From: Anaspis maculata
Lineage: Eukaryota > Arthropoda > Insecta > Coleoptera > Scraptiidae
DNA length: 64,000 nt
NCBI GenBank assembly: GCA_949128115.1
Contig: OX421968.1
Span: 3,472,001-3,536,000, forward strand
Reading direction: 5' to 3'
In this document: piece after piece, positions 11,350 through 22,870 of the stretch
Layout of the letters: the number at the start of each line of letters is the position of its first letter
How positions within the stretch are numbered: the first letter of the stretch is position 1
Translations under genes and position numbers: made by a program
Notes under the pieces: generated by a model
The model's input: the letters and a program-made list of their open reading frames with translations, nothing else
The model's database searches: none
Told to the model about the DNA's origin: nothing

Positions 11350-11672
11350 CCGTATTCAACGCTACGGTGTGATGGTGTGATATTCTACATCGAGGAATCT
11401 TGCGAACCGTTCTAGATACACATGCATGCATGCAGCGAACGAAATATGCGGAAATTGATGGATACATTTTTAGTGAATGAATCATTTTGATTTCTTTATT
11501 GCAATAGAAGATATAATTTTTTTAAGAGAAGGTTTCGCCCCGCGATTTCACATTTGTCGGTATTTAACACTACAGTGTGAACTTCTACATCGAGGAATCT
11601 TGCGAACCGTTTTAGACACATGCATACATCCAGCGAACGAAAGATGCAGAAAGAAATAAAGAAATTTATGGA
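11350..11672 (+). repeat. Direct duplication of a ~115-bp block
   Basis: Both copies (about 11352-11465 and 11557-11672) contain TTCTACATCGAGGAATCTTG, then CGAACCGTT, then CATGCAT/CATACAT and CAGCGAACGAAA. The first copy contains the right flank of the foldback-like element, so the target was one unit of a pre-existing duplication. Confidence 0.75.
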
Positions 11673-12329
11673 AAAATTGACCTGATTTATTCATTCTCAA
11701 GAAAGATATCTCTGTTTTTTGCAGAATCTCTATTTATGCACTTATGTGCGGATGCGATTTTCAAGTCGCGGTGCTGCGGTTCAGCAAGCTGCTTCTGGCT
11801 TCGTGCTTGTGATCGATATAGGTATAATTCTTACTCATAGGGCATTTTCTAGTTTTGGTTGATATCATTATTCTGTTGTTTTCTTTTATTATTGACTGCT
11901 CGTGTTTTCATAAAGATTGATGATTTCTTGTGATACTTTTGGGACAATCTGTTTACAGGTAACAGTGAACAGTGTACTCATCTGCACTCCGAAAATGCGC
12001 TCATGAGACTCACCCCCGTGAGGACTTTGCTACTTGTTGTAGGTACTTAGCAGCCTAGCAAGGGGCTCCAAATTGAAAAGCTATTATTGTAGGTACAAAA
12101 CCAGCCCTATTCGCCAAACGGTGCAGGAACGCAGGCCTTTCACTCCTATTCCTCATCTTTATTTATAATAAAAATAATACTAATAATAATAATGATGAAT
12201 CGTCTTAATAAGGCGGGTGTAGCCGGGACCTATTCCACTCAGCCTAAACTGCTATAACTCATAGTTACCTAAGTATAAGAGTAGGATTGTATAGTAGGTA
12301 CAATTCGTAGGTTGGTATTTTACAGGAAG
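11673..12329. other. No gene recognised; short (TAA)n near 12180
   Basis: Non-coding. A TAATAATAAT run followed by GGCGGGTGTAGCC and TATTCCACTCAGCC weakly resembles the retroelement tails at 2755 and 47520. Confidence 0.45.
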
Positions 12330-12421
12330 CAGGCCGATCGTGAGCGGTGTGATGGAGGTGCCCCTGCACAAGGGCGGCCAATTGGCCACCCGATTCGGCC
12401 GACGAGTCAGAATCGGCCCTA
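12330..12421 (+). mobile_element. Internal-deletion derivative of the CAGGGCCGATTCTG hAT element
   Basis: About 92 bp made of the two ends of the 1.4-kb element found at 34017 and 59451. The left part has GGCCGATCGTGAGCGGTGTG and GTGCCCCTGCACAAGGGCGG. The right part has GGCCGACGAGTCAGAATCGG. Almost all internal sequence is gone. No clean 8-bp duplication is visible. Confidence 0.75.
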
Positions 12422-13655
12422 CAACCAAAGTAAAATCAAATAAATACCTATACAATCTGTTTGGAATCAGTGTCCATCGCGTCCCAGTCGAGTGTAAAAT
12501 GCCGACGAGATTCAAGTGTAGGTAGCTTGTAGCTTGTTTGGAGAAAGGAGAGTTTTCTTGTACAACTGTGAAGTTCTGCTTTTAGCCAGGTTATTTCTCC
12601 AGCTTGATGGACAGCATTCAGAATCAATTATTTTTTGTTCTGAAATTCTGGTTATTTCTGAGATTTGATGTACAGTTACAGTTAAATATCTGCGTTATTC
12701 TTTGACATTTCAAACAACTAAACTGAACATGGTAAAATTAATAAGTTTCATCTGTTATGATATCTTGCCTCAACTCTTAACTTTAGAACCTTCGTCGAAA
12801 AACCATAAATATTATTGATCTTCCCTTGTGTAATGGTAATGGTTTGAAGAAGAACTAAATGGAAGTTATGGGATTATATGTAACGAATAGGGGGACAGTC
12901 AAGTTCGAAAAGAGGAGAGAGACAAGCATTTATGAATTATGTGGTAGATATCTTCTGTTGCGTTTAGATTACACAGCGTTCATTTTTTAGTCAGGTTGAC
13001 GACGTGCTTCGTTTGATTTAGATACAGTCTTTGAAACTGTTTTAGGTGCGATCTGATTTGGTACCTAGATAGTTTGGATTTTGTTTATGTGAAGATCAAG
13101 GTTCAAGTAGTGTTCTGCATCGTTTCTGTTAGTCAGAAAATCTTTGTATATACAGTTGTAACGAGATTCGTTAGCAGTCACTCTATCCACAGCCACAAAA
13201 ACTTTTTTTTACCATTACATGTTGTGATTCTGAATGGTTATCAGCATATGAAAAATGCTCCTCGCTAATGTTGAAGCTATGATTGTGATTGTTTGTTTCA
13301 TCAATGTGTTTGTGTTTATGTGTTTTTGAAGTGGAACTTCTATTCTCGCGCCTAGATCACAACACACCACTAACGCAGAACCACACATGGGAGTGAAATT
13401 GCTTGATAGCATCAGTGGTTGTAACGAACGCCTGTAACGATGTGCTGTAACGTTGTCTTGTCTGACCTTGGGGTGACCAGCGTCGTCCCAGGAAATGAAA
13501 GAATAAGCTGTTGCAGCGTTCGGTTCTATTTTTTACTAATCGCCGACACTGGACTGCTCTTCGTGTTGTCGTACTGTTGGCCCGACAAGAATGGCTCTCG
13601 ACTTGGCTTGAATAGACTCGAGCGGATGTGATTTATTATAGGGCTAGGGAGGTAT
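12422..13655. other. No gene recognised
   Basis: Short ORFs up to 65 codons without domains. Nothing repetitive stands out. Confidence 0.45.
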
Positions 13656-14060
13656 ATTCAGGGCCGGGCCTAGCAGGCGTGCAGTGCGTTCCGGCGCGCA
13701 GGCGAGTCTAAGCAGGCGAGTACGGCAGGCGGCAAGTCATAGGGGCGGTAATATAATAATTAAGTTGAATTTCGAAGGATTCTTTTCATTCCCGGATTTG
13801 GTGGGGCTCTCCACTGCCGAGCGCAGCGAGAAAAGAAATAAAAGAAGTCTAATCGTGAAAAAATCATGTCGAAAGTACTCTGCCCTTTGAGTGACTAATA
13901 ATAATAATAATAAGATTGATAATAAGAAAAATAAGATGATACAAACCGTGAGGGAGCGGAGCGGGAGTACGAAAAGAACACCTTTTCGAACGTTGTTTGC
14001 TGATTGATTCATATGTATAGAAGTTTCACTTCTTCCGAGGGCGACTATGGTCACGCACTC
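13656..14060. other. Possible hAT-type terminus, partner end not found
   Basis: CAGGGCCGGGCCTAGCAGGC at about 13660 has the look of a hAT terminus. No matching inverted end or 8-bp duplication was found nearby. A (TAA)n run follows at 13897. I treat this as unresolved. Confidence 0.25.
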
Positions 14061-14446
14061 ACGTTTTTTTTATATTTTTTTATTAGTTTCTAAGGAGATA
14101 TCGGATATATGGATATTGTATATCTATGAGATATGTATATATACATAAAAATTTTATTTAAAAATTACTTCTTCCCAACACTTTGGGTTGCTATAACAAC
14201 AAAGAATACATTGCAAAAAGGTATAACATAAATAAAAATATGATAGAATATAACAGAATAAAAGGGTGAAGTGTATACTAAAATTACTCATTGTATAAAT
14301 GATTTCGTAGTATGTGAATAGAATTTTTCAAAACAAATATCCCTATAATTTTTAATTATTTCGAAGGCAAACCAAAAAGTTGACAAAATTCTTTGAAAAA
14401 AGTAGGTAGTGATAGTTCCGCGGGCTCCAACCAGTATTCCTATGAC

Positions 14447-14647
14447 CTAGACATCTTTCAGGCTATGCGACTTTTTGAAAAACGCTACTGTTGAATCATA
14501 GACACCTTGTTTTTCTTTGTTAACCATAGTGGGTTGTTCTTCGTTTATTTCGAATCTAAAAGTTGGGTCTATGATCCAACCCACGTTTTTCTTTCGGTCG
14601 ATAGCCAGGATGTCCAGTCCACCCTTCGGATACTGTCTGCGTAACAT
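14447..14647 (-). pseudogene. Restriction-like endonuclease block of the LINE
   Basis: KGGLDILAID, IIDPTFRFEIN and VNKEKQGVYD fit the PD...D..K core of the endonuclease, with the usual proline replaced by glycine before LD. In R2 this domain nicks the target for reverse transcription. The frame appears to continue past 14447 with VIGILVGARGTIT. Confidence 0.7.
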
Positions 14648-15641
14648 GTCACCTCCTCAAAGACAGTAAGGCCTTAATTCGTAAAGAGTCAGCGATTGAG
14701 GTGCGCACTGTGTGGCGACGGTGATTTCGTAAGCGCTCTTCAAATGGACAAGATCCAAGAACATGTGGCAGTGTTTCAGTGATGAATTTTTCGGTGCCGA
14801 CACTGGGTGCCGTCCTTGGATCTGCCAGGGGAGCTCTTACGGGAGCAACGTCACCAGTAATTTTGATTGCATCTTCAAGTTCCATAATTGACAGGCCTTT
14901 GTTGTCCAATGGTCCAATGATGGTGGATATTCTTTGAAAAGGATTACTCCTCTTCCTTTGAAGTTCATCTTTGTCCAATTTTCAAACTCACGCACGATTC
15001 CTTAGAAATGATCTTGCTGATCTCGCTGTTATGTTGAGAAAATCTTCGGGTAGCTCTAACTTCTTCATACAAATGCTTTTTTCTTCAGAAAGGTTTCTGC
15101 TGTTGGAGATGATCTCATTGTTGCATTTTCTCAGGCTGGTACAGATGTTAAAATGCTGCAAATATGCTTCCCAGCTGGCACAAAATAACTGAAGACCTTT
15201 TCTGTTTTTTGGAGATTCACCTAACCATGGCGTTAGGTGAATCGGAGGGCAGATCCAGAATTTCTTTTAATGAGCATCGAACCAGTTTATCAACATCACT
15301 TAGGAATTGTTTTGTCGACATTAATAATGAAGCACTTTGAAAGGTATATGTCATGGTGGGCCATATATAATTGTTCAAGATGATCAACTTTTGATGTTCT
15401 TTGAGGTAAGGATGCGTAGTGACCACGTCTAGTTTTGTTTCTAGTTTTTGAATTATTTCCGATGAATTAGAAGTGATTTCGTTATTAAAATTGACGCCTA
15501 AGTATCTATTGGTTTTGTTAATACCAATCGATTTGATTTTGGTTCCGTTTAGGATGATTTCTTCTTCCACTAATTTGCCTTTAACAACGTTTATAACTTG
15601 TCTTGTCAGAATTCAGACCGAGTCCAATCTCACTGGAGAGT

Positions 15642-15965
15642 TCAACAGTTGTTGCATAAAAGCATGGAAGCTGCCTGCTTTATGTTTCCAATTAGCACTG
15701 TGTCATCCGCAAATCCCAGGACGCTCACCGGCGTCAGGTGATCGTCAATTTTATATCCCAGTTCGTTAGCGATTGTTTCTTCAGAAAGTTCGTCCAAGAC
15801 ATGATCGACACATAGATTATACAAGGATGGGGACAACGGCGATCCTTGCATTACTCCTCTTTCTAGTGTGATTTTCGGTGTTTTCCCTTCAACAGTTTCT
15901 ATCTGAGTTGTGTTTCCTTCTTTTAAATTGAGAATAACTTGGCGTAGTTTTATAGGTATTGCCAA
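15642..15965 (-). pseudogene. Reverse transcriptase palm of the RLE-type LINE
   Basis: The 107-residue frame holds RT motif 4 (QGSPLSPSLYNL) and the catalytic FADD motif about 50 residues later. It is the best-preserved block of the decayed element. The neighbouring blocks are in other frames. Confidence 0.85.
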
Positions 15966-17313
15966 CGATTGAAGGGAGGCTCGCAGATGATTATGCCCAA
16001 TGCTATCGTAAGCCTTTGCTATGTCCAGGTATAAAACACAGCAGTCTCTCTTCTCTTTCTTAGCATTCTGTTAAACAGCATTGATAATAGAGGTGTTGAC
16101 ATGTGTTCCTGGAGTGTGAACGAATCCTCTTTGGTTGCTGTTGAATGTTACATAATTCCGTAATCGTTTATCAATAATTTTCTCGAAAATTGTTCACAAT
16201 ATGGAGCAAATTGTAATTGGCCTCCAGTTTGTCGCTCTTAATGGATCGCCACCGTTGTCAATCAAGACTGTTCTGGCTTCTTTGAAGCAGTGTGGAACGA
16301 ACCCAGTAGTCGATATAAATGATGCGATATTTGCAATCACTTCTGAGGTCCGGCCATACTACAAAACTGTCATCAGTACTTTGCCTGGTCCCGGGACTAT
16401 GTCCACACGAAATAATTTCAAGGCAGCTAAAATTTCTTCATGGCTTATTTTCGAATCATAATCAAAATTTAAATCCTCGTTGTCCAGATATTTCTGTTTA
16501 TAGAAATGTCGAATGTGGTCATTTGGGTTTGAAAAACGAGCCGAAAATTCATCAAAAACTTCCTTCACTTCCAAACGACAGCCCTTCTTCTCTCCATCTA
16601 GAACTCTCCGAACAGCCTTTTGCCTCCGATTGTAGAATTCAAATTGGATTAGGTCGTACTCGTACTTTTCTTCCCTCTTTTTCCAATCTGCTTTTGTTCT
16701 CCTCTCAGGATTACTTGATATTGTGGATTTTGAATTTTGTGAGACCACCAGTTTCTTCTTTTTTCTTGCTTCATAAAAGCGCCTAGCTGGATCTTTTGGT
16801 CCTGGTAGCGAATGTATAGCGTTAGAAAGGAATTTCATAAATTACTCTACTTTTCTGTTGAATTCCTGTTCGTTATAATGATCCTTAAATTCCAGAAGCC
16901 ATTTCTCGATGTTTTCAGCGAACGATTGTATTTGCTACGGATTAAAAGTATTCTCTTCCTCGTTTTTTCAGGACCTTCTACTTCTTCTTTTGAATATTTA
17001 TCAGTGATGGTTTTTCTGTATTGGGCAGGATGAGCTTTTGCAATATCTGCCGTAATATAATAATAATGCCGTAATCATTATAACGAAGAGGAATAGTGGA
17101 TTTTTAGTCCAGCTACATTTTTAAAGGATTTCCCGCATCTGACGTAGTCACATTCGGGTTGAGTTCCACAGGATGAAGCTCTGGTTGATGGGATGGTGCG
17201 GCCTCCGCTGCATCGTTTGCACTGATATTCCATAATGTTATTTTCTCAAGGACTCTACCGCTATTTGGATATTTTTTCGGGGAAAATTCATCGTCGTCGG
17301 ATGACAGTGACAT

Positions 17314-18875
17314 GACAACAACAACAATTATTCATTAATCATTTATTTTTGACATTTCCCTGATTCAACAATCCGAAGTCGTTCGTCTGTCCTGTTGCAT
17401 TTCTCGCGTGAACCGGAGAGGAACATCAAAGAATCGCAATCAGCGTTTCGCATGGCTGTATTTCAATCTGTTCATTGCGGGTCTATCTTATATTAAATCA
17501 CAACATTAAAAAAGCTAGACGGGACGGGGTAAGACCAGGAGAATTAGGCATCTCATCGGGCATTTCCAAGTGCGGATTTGAAAAAAGTCGTTTGATTTAA
17601 TCGAAAAACTGGTTTTCCTTTTGTCAATAACTCTCCGGCACAATGAAAGAAGTTACAAAGTTCTAGTAATGAAATTCACAATCAAGTTCCGGGTTCATAC
17701 AGTGTGTGTTCTTCGATGTCTTCTAACTATAGAATATTTATAAAGTAAATCCAAACTTTAAGGATATTTTCGTGTTGTTCGGGTTCACATACCTAACGAC
17801 TTTTCAAGGGCTGATTTCGTACGCAAAAACTTTGCGCTTGAGTGCGATCGTGTTGCCCTGACTTTTGGTGAATTTTATTTGCAAGTTTTCCAAGTTAAAT
17901 ACGGTGCGCCTGGTTTGTCGTATTCCAGGCAGCCGCATTGTTCATAATTAAGATAAATATTTTCGCATCTGGTCTTGATGTCTTCTTTTTGCTGCTTCAC
18001 ATTCTCAGTTTTGCGCGAATATCTGAATCAGTCGTTCGACTTGAAAGTTGATAAAGTTGCTATTATAAATGTAATAACAAAGAATATCATCAGCCACATG
18101 GGGGTGGAGGATGGGGGATGCTGGAGCGGGGCGTTGGGATCATTGCTCCTCGAAGATATTTCCTTGGAGCTACTAAATACCTTGGACAATAAAATGATTT
18201 AATCAAGCCATTTCAGCTGCGAAACTCGGCTCACCCAATACCAGATGGCTCTCCACTGAATCATCTATAAACTTCGAACAACAGTTTAAAAGCAATCCTG
18301 GCGCTCTGCTGGCGATTATTAAATTAATAGCAAAGCACTTTTTCTCAGCCATCAGCGTCAGCGAAATGTGATCATTTTGATTTTGGGTTGTCATCTTCGC
18401 CGTTTTAATTACACGCGAGCAACTTTCCCTCGAATCCTGAAGTAACTTTATTGGTTTTGTTGCAATAACAGAGCCGATCCCGCGGATTACTCTGCAAATG
18501 ATAAAAAGGAGAAAGAGCGTGGAAACCCGGTCACGTTACGAATCTCTCGAATCAATCGCGTCTAAGTCACGAACATTCCTAGTTTTACACCAGCCGACAT
18601 GGCGCGATTCAAATCCGCTCCGATGTTAACTTTATTGCCGTTTTATCGCCACGTTAGCATAAACAATAAATGGATGTTGTCTACGCCAGTGCTAATTAGA
18701 TAAGCGCGGTGAGCTAAGCGCGCGCCCAGGGAGTTTTCGAAAAACTTCCAACTCCCAGCCAGAGCCGACGCGGGGGAGTTAATGGTCCGAACATGGACAC
18801 ATCCTGATTTGTGTATGCATGTGGATTATATGGCGACACGACTGCACCATGGTTAAATATTTATTTTTGTTGCAG
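17314..18875. other. No gene recognised; region upstream of the dpr exons
   Basis: Mostly unique, non-repetitive sequence that becomes less AT-rich from about 18450 to 18800. It probably belongs to a dpr intron or 5' region because the exon at 18876 is internal. No signal-peptide exon was found. Confidence 0.45.
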
Positions 18876-19030
18876 ATTGCGCGGAAGGCGGTTCAGAGCA
18901 CAGCAGTCCGTACTGGGAACAGGCGTTTTCTCAACCGTATTTCGACAATACAACTCGCAGGGAGGTCACTACTACAGTGGGCCAAACGGCTCATTTGCAT
19001 TGTAGAGTCAGAAACCTGGGAGACAGGGCT
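18876..19030 (+). CDS. dpr: dpr-family Ig protein, exon carrying first half of Ig domain 1
   Basis: Dpr proteins are surface Ig receptors that bind DIP partners and specify synaptic connections. This exon follows a TTGCAG acceptor and ends at GTAAGT, and its first codon is completed by one base from an unseen upstream exon. It encodes SPYWEQAFSQPYFDNTTRR, then TVGQTAHLHCRVRNLGDRA, which contains the first Ig cysteine. PYFD...TVGQTA.LHC is the family signature at the start of Ig1. The phase leads cleanly into the 20034 exon, giving VSWIRKRDLHI across the junction. The signal-peptide exon is missing from the window or unrecognised. Confidence 0.93.
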
Positions 19031-20033
19031 GTAAGTAAATCTTATTGCATATCATTTGCAATCTACCTAGTCGCCAGAGCCAACTCTCCACTCCACATTT
19101 TAATTATCATCCGGCTGCCCCTGGAAGCACCACCTTTTCCACACCTCGGCCCTCTGCTTCCACCCTAACTCGATTCCGAACATTTCTTTCCCAGTAAATT
19201 AATATCAAGCAACGGATTGAGATTGAGATCCGCAAGTATAAAAATGAGTGCGATTCGAACTTGCGAATACTATCATTCACGTATTTCACAGTCTCAACGA
19301 TGCCTACCTATATTTCAAACTTCGTTTTGCATAACTTGGACGCGCGCGAGGAGTGGAGCACCACTCTTTACCCTTTGAAGGACGAATTCTTCGAAATCGG
19401 CGAAGCTTATTCACGTAAAAAGATTTGTCATCTTAGAGGAGTGCTCATTGATTTCACAATCGGCCATCTCAAATCGCTGAAGGAGAACTTTTTTATGGAG
19501 AATATTAGAGCGAATTATACTCGTATTTGAAGTCCTCACGTACTTACCTATAGGTACATTACCTACCGCACGCATAATAACATAGATCTTTGAAGAAAGC
19601 ATTAATATGTTACAAGAGAAAAACCAATATCCGCTTTTGGATTCAAATATTTTCGTGAGATTTGTAGATATAGGATAATATTTCATGTTGAATGACGGTT
19701 CCACAAACGGAGCCCTTGAAATGAGAATTCTGGGATCGCGCTTGCTTGAGATTGGAGGTTAAGGAGGGAATTGTTACAATTCGATCCTGGGATCTTTGTC
19801 GTGGTGGTCTTTGTCTCGTCTCTGGTATATCTCGCATGGAACACGGGGTTAGTATCTTTCAGTAGTAATCGGAATCGCGTGTAGTTGTGCAACTCCGCAC
19901 ACTCAGTAGGTAATTCGCGTTGCAGAGATGCATCAGATCAGAATGCGCCTCTCTCGTACCTACCTGCCTATATCGATTTCAGATTTGAGCTCGACATCAA
20001 TATTGATTAATCGTGATTAAATTTAATTTTCAG

Positions 20034-20244
20034 GTATCTTGGATTCGGAAACGCGACCTGCATATATTGACGGTTGGCATTCTGACTTACACCAACGACC
20101 AGCGATTCCAATCGCTGCACACAGATGGTTCGGACGAGTGGACGCTGAAAGTGACGTCTCCTCAAACCAGAGATTCAGGCATTTATGAGTGTCAAGTCAG
20201 TACTGAACCTAAGATTAGCCAAGCGTTCAAACTGAATGTTGTAG
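20034..20244 (+). CDS. dpr: dpr-family Ig protein, exon carrying second half of Ig domain 1
   Basis: The acceptor is TTTTCAG and the donor GTGAGT. The exon encodes VSWIRKRDLHILTVGILTYT, DQRFQSL, WTLKV, then RDSGIYECQVSTEPKISQ. These give the Ig1 core tryptophan, the D-x-G-x-Y-x-C motif with the second cysteine, and the G-strand. It matches the Dpr consensus almost residue by residue, and from memory is closest to the Dpr6/Dpr10 group. It ends after one base of a valine codon, in phase with 21233. The 1.0-kb introns on both sides hold only a small inverted repeat. Confidence 0.95.
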
Positions 20245-20762
20245 GTGAGTAATAAGGTTTCAACTTCCGCTCATGCTCTAATTCCATCCTACGTGCTGCA
20301 CGGAGGATATCTTAAAACACCCCACTCGCATTCAGAGCTTTCTTCCTTTGCGAGACAGCACCACGAGGAAATGGAACGTTTCAATTTATCTACCTCACTA
20401 ACTTCACTCTACTATACTAATCTTAATGCTGGCACACATCATTTCGAAGCTTGTTCAGTGCAACTTGCATGAAGGAGAAGTTGCTTCAATAGCTGTATCA
20501 TCTAGGTACCTACACCAACTATACCTCATCTACTACCTTTGAAATTGTATCATTGATCACTTGGCATTGCCATACAGCTCCTGTTTTGACTAAACTCCAC
20601 GGTTTAGTGGAAGCGTGGTTCGACCATATATTATGCATGTACTTACTGTGTAGGTATTCAAATGAATTCTTAATTCAGGCAGGCTGTGCTCCAGCCAAAC
20701 GCAGCCTTGCATACCTGCATTTGAACAAAAAAATTATCAACTGTTTTATAATTCTGAGAGAC

Positions 20763-20866
20763 GTAGAAAATTGAGTACAGAGCCGTTTTTTTTTAAATTG
20801 TTGACAAAAATGGAAAAAAATTTTTTTACATAATTGAAAAAACGCTCTGTACTCAATTTTGTAATA
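20763..20866. repeat. Short inverted repeat in dpr intron
   Basis: AAAATTGAGTACAGAGCCG pairs with CGCTCTGTACTCAATTTT across an A/T-rich loop of about 60 bases. It is probably a small MITE. Confidence 0.7.
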
Positions 20867-21232
20867 CACTCAGTACACCGGATAAAAAAAATGAGTTTTT
20901 ATCTAAATTTTTTAGGGAGAAATTTTTCAAATAGTTTTTTCAATAGTTAGCCTTAAATTGAGGATTCATCCGATCACACGATACATATCAATTGCTAATT
21001 TGAAACTTAGGTACACTTTCACTCAAGTCTGTCAGTACGTGTCATCCGATGCCCCTCAAATACATAGCTTTGTATTCGTCGTCAGCGGGCTGTCGCATTG
21101 GCAGTGGTTAGGGGATGTAATTAGACGGCTCCCGTGGGAGCTTAAAAAGTTTGAGTTTTCGCGACGTGTATTTGTGTGTCTATTTGCATGGTCGTAGCTC
21201 GAACAGCAGGACTGATTTATTGATTGTTTCAG

Positions 21233-21633
21233 TATCCAAGGCCAAAATAGTTGGTAATCCGGAGTTGTACATCAAAAGTGGGAGTGACATAAACTTAACG
21301 TGCATAGTTCTGCAAACGCCCGACCCGCCAAGCTTCATCTACTGGTACCGTGGCAAAAACGTCATTAACTATTCACAGCGCGGTGGGATAAGCGTAGTCA
21401 CAGAGAAGCAAACACGAACCAGTCGTTTGTTGATATCCAGAGCTTTGCCCGAAGACAGCGGCAACTATACCTGCTCCCCATCCAGCAGCGACGCCGCCAG
21501 TGTCCTGGTTCACGTCCTCAACGGTGAACAGCCTGCGGCCATGCAGCACGGCAACAACAGCAGTACCGCCATATGCTGGACGATAGATTTCGTTCTGGTT
21601 ATATTCCTCCAGTGCTTTGTGTTAGACAGGTGA
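21233..21633 (+). CDS. dpr: dpr-family Ig protein, terminal exon with Ig domain 2 and C-terminal hydrophobic tail
   Basis: After a TTTCAG acceptor the exon encodes VSKAKIVGNPELYIKSGSD, INLTCIV, PPSFIYWYRG, QRGGISVVTEKQTRTSRLLI, and EDSGNYTCSPSSSDAASVLV. This is a complete second Ig domain with both cysteines and the tryptophan. A linker NGEQPAAMQHGNNSST follows, then a hydrophobic tail ICWTIDFVLVIFLQC and a stop at 21631-21633. Such tails in Dpr proteins act as a GPI-anchor signal or membrane segment; which applies is not decided here. N-glycosylation sequons occur at NLT, NYT and NSS. The frame opens upstream at 21151, but the 82 bases before 21233 lie in the intron. Confidence 0.95.
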
Positions 21634-22684
21634 ATCCCGATCTGCTGCTGCTACTGCTAATCCTACAGGTCCATCATCTATATCAACGACGACATTGATG
21701 TCCAATCAATTTACTCGTAGTAAATGGTAACATTGTGGCCATGTAAATATCAGCGAATGACCAGTTATTGTTGTATGTCCAACACATATATCATATTATG
21801 TAATTTGTTTGTACAATTATTCTGATGATGTACATAGTTGTTGCTGTTGAATTATTATTTGTTGTAACGTAACCAATGATAACTAAAACAAGCCTATTAT
21901 CATGATGCCGAGCTTGACCCGGCACCCAATTCATCACATCATCATTCATGTAACTTGAAAAACACAAGCGATTCGGTACTCTCGGAATAGGCTCGTTAAA
22001 AAGCTGCAAAAAAGTAAGTACTGGAAAACAGCATCCCCAAACTTTAAATTTTTAATTCTCCAAAAAAAAATTTTAATGTTGAGTTTTTTTGAAAATTTAA
22101 AATTTGGGAATGCTGTTGTCTAGTACCTTCTTGTAGCTTGTAGCCTTACAAAGAGCCTACTTTGGCAGTAATCGCTTGTGTGCTTCTCAAGCTACAGGTA
22201 CATTATGACTAACAGCAAAACGTCTTATTTGATCAATATTGCGGTCACCTTAACTTTCCACACTGCGCCTCGCTACATCGCCACAACTCACTGTCAGCTC
22301 CATATATTCGACTCTTGGCTCCGCTAATAAAAAAACACTGTCAGTAGTTAACGCAAGCTCTTATCCCTCAAAAATTGTTAACCAATGTCTATCGATAATA
22401 AAGGATCTACAGCTGCTGTCCCAGATTCAACCGATCGAACTTTGGGAAAAAATTCTGTGAAAAAATTACTACATTCTCAAATGACCCTGTTGCACGCCAC
22501 TGGTAGGCATTTCGAAATCAAAAGTTATTCCAAAAAATTACCCTGCATAGGTACCGCACGAATACGAGATATTGTTTCATTCAAGGGCCCTAGTCTCGAA
22601 GTTACGACAAAGGAATTTTTTGTGAACTTTACTGACATCTTTCTTTGGGAGCGAGTGAGATGGATAAAAATCAGGAGTACATAA
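21634..22684. other. dpr 3' side; inverted repeat at 22012-22128
   Basis: No coding exon is seen. An AATAAA-like signal lies in CTAATAAAAAAACACTG near 22326 and could be the dpr polyadenylation site, but it is far from the stop. Within the stretch, AAGTACTGGAAAACAGCATC at 22015 pairs with GAATGCTGTTGTCTAGTACC at 22110, a ~115-bp palindromic repeat. The 99-codon ORF at 22385-22684 has no recognisable domain. Confidence 0.45.
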
Positions 22685-22820
22685 TGGGCGCTTTCCATTC
22701 AAAACATTTGTGTCGGTTTGTGTCAGCTCGTGTTAGCTTGTGTCGATGACACAAAGGAACACACATCAAATGATCTTGTGTTCCTGTCGAGTTGTGTCGG
22801 TAAATGGAAAGCACACAATA
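22685..22820. mobile_element. Small palindromic MITE
   Basis: GGGCGCTTTCCATTC at the left pairs with AATGGAAAGCACAC at the right. The interior repeats TTGTGTCGG-like words in both orientations. It is about 135 bp and non-coding. Confidence 0.6.
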
Positions 22821-22870
22821 TCTTTTCCCAACGGTTGATGGTTGAACCTGGCATACCCTGTGTCTCTTTA

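Larger units (their letters stand above)
8982..11351. mobile_element. Foldback-like element with tandem-repeat termini and satellite core
   Basis: The left end carries about seven copies of a 12-15 bp unit, GGACAATTCGTC(GC/CCGC). The right end carries about seven copies of its reverse complement. Between them lies 2.1 kb of degenerate satellite. The 10-mer GTATTCAACG occurs directly outside both ends (8972-8981 and 11352-11361), consistent with a 9-10 bp target duplication. Drosophila FB and Mutator-like elements also have repeat-built inverted termini or 9-bp duplications, which makes them the nearest known analogy. No transposase frame is present, so the copy is non-autonomous. Confidence 0.7.
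14340..17233 (-). mobile_element. Decayed LINE with restriction-like endonuclease (R2-like)
   Basis: Read from 17233 downward. It starts with a zinc-finger-like stretch (MEYQCKRC, then CDYVRCGKSFKNVAGLKIH, about 17233-17110). A basic linker and reverse-transcriptase N-terminal region follow (16838-16360). The RT palm has GVMQGSPLSPSLYNLCVD and FADDTVLIG (15965-15642). The thumb has RYLGVNF (15570-15217). A knuckle-like LPHVLGSCPF...NHRRH (14978-14649) comes next. Last is an endonuclease-like domain with GGLDILAID, IIDPTFRFE and VGARGTI (14647-14350). RT plus a C-terminal restriction-like endonuclease defines the R2/R4/NeSL-type LINEs. Frameshifts and stops between blocks show it is dead. Fine clade placement needs a tree. 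Confidence 0.85.

Noticed and set aside
19261..19530. 89-codon ORF inside the dpr intron
   Set aside because: It lies within a well-supported GT-AG intron, has no domain, and gives no phase-compatible exon.
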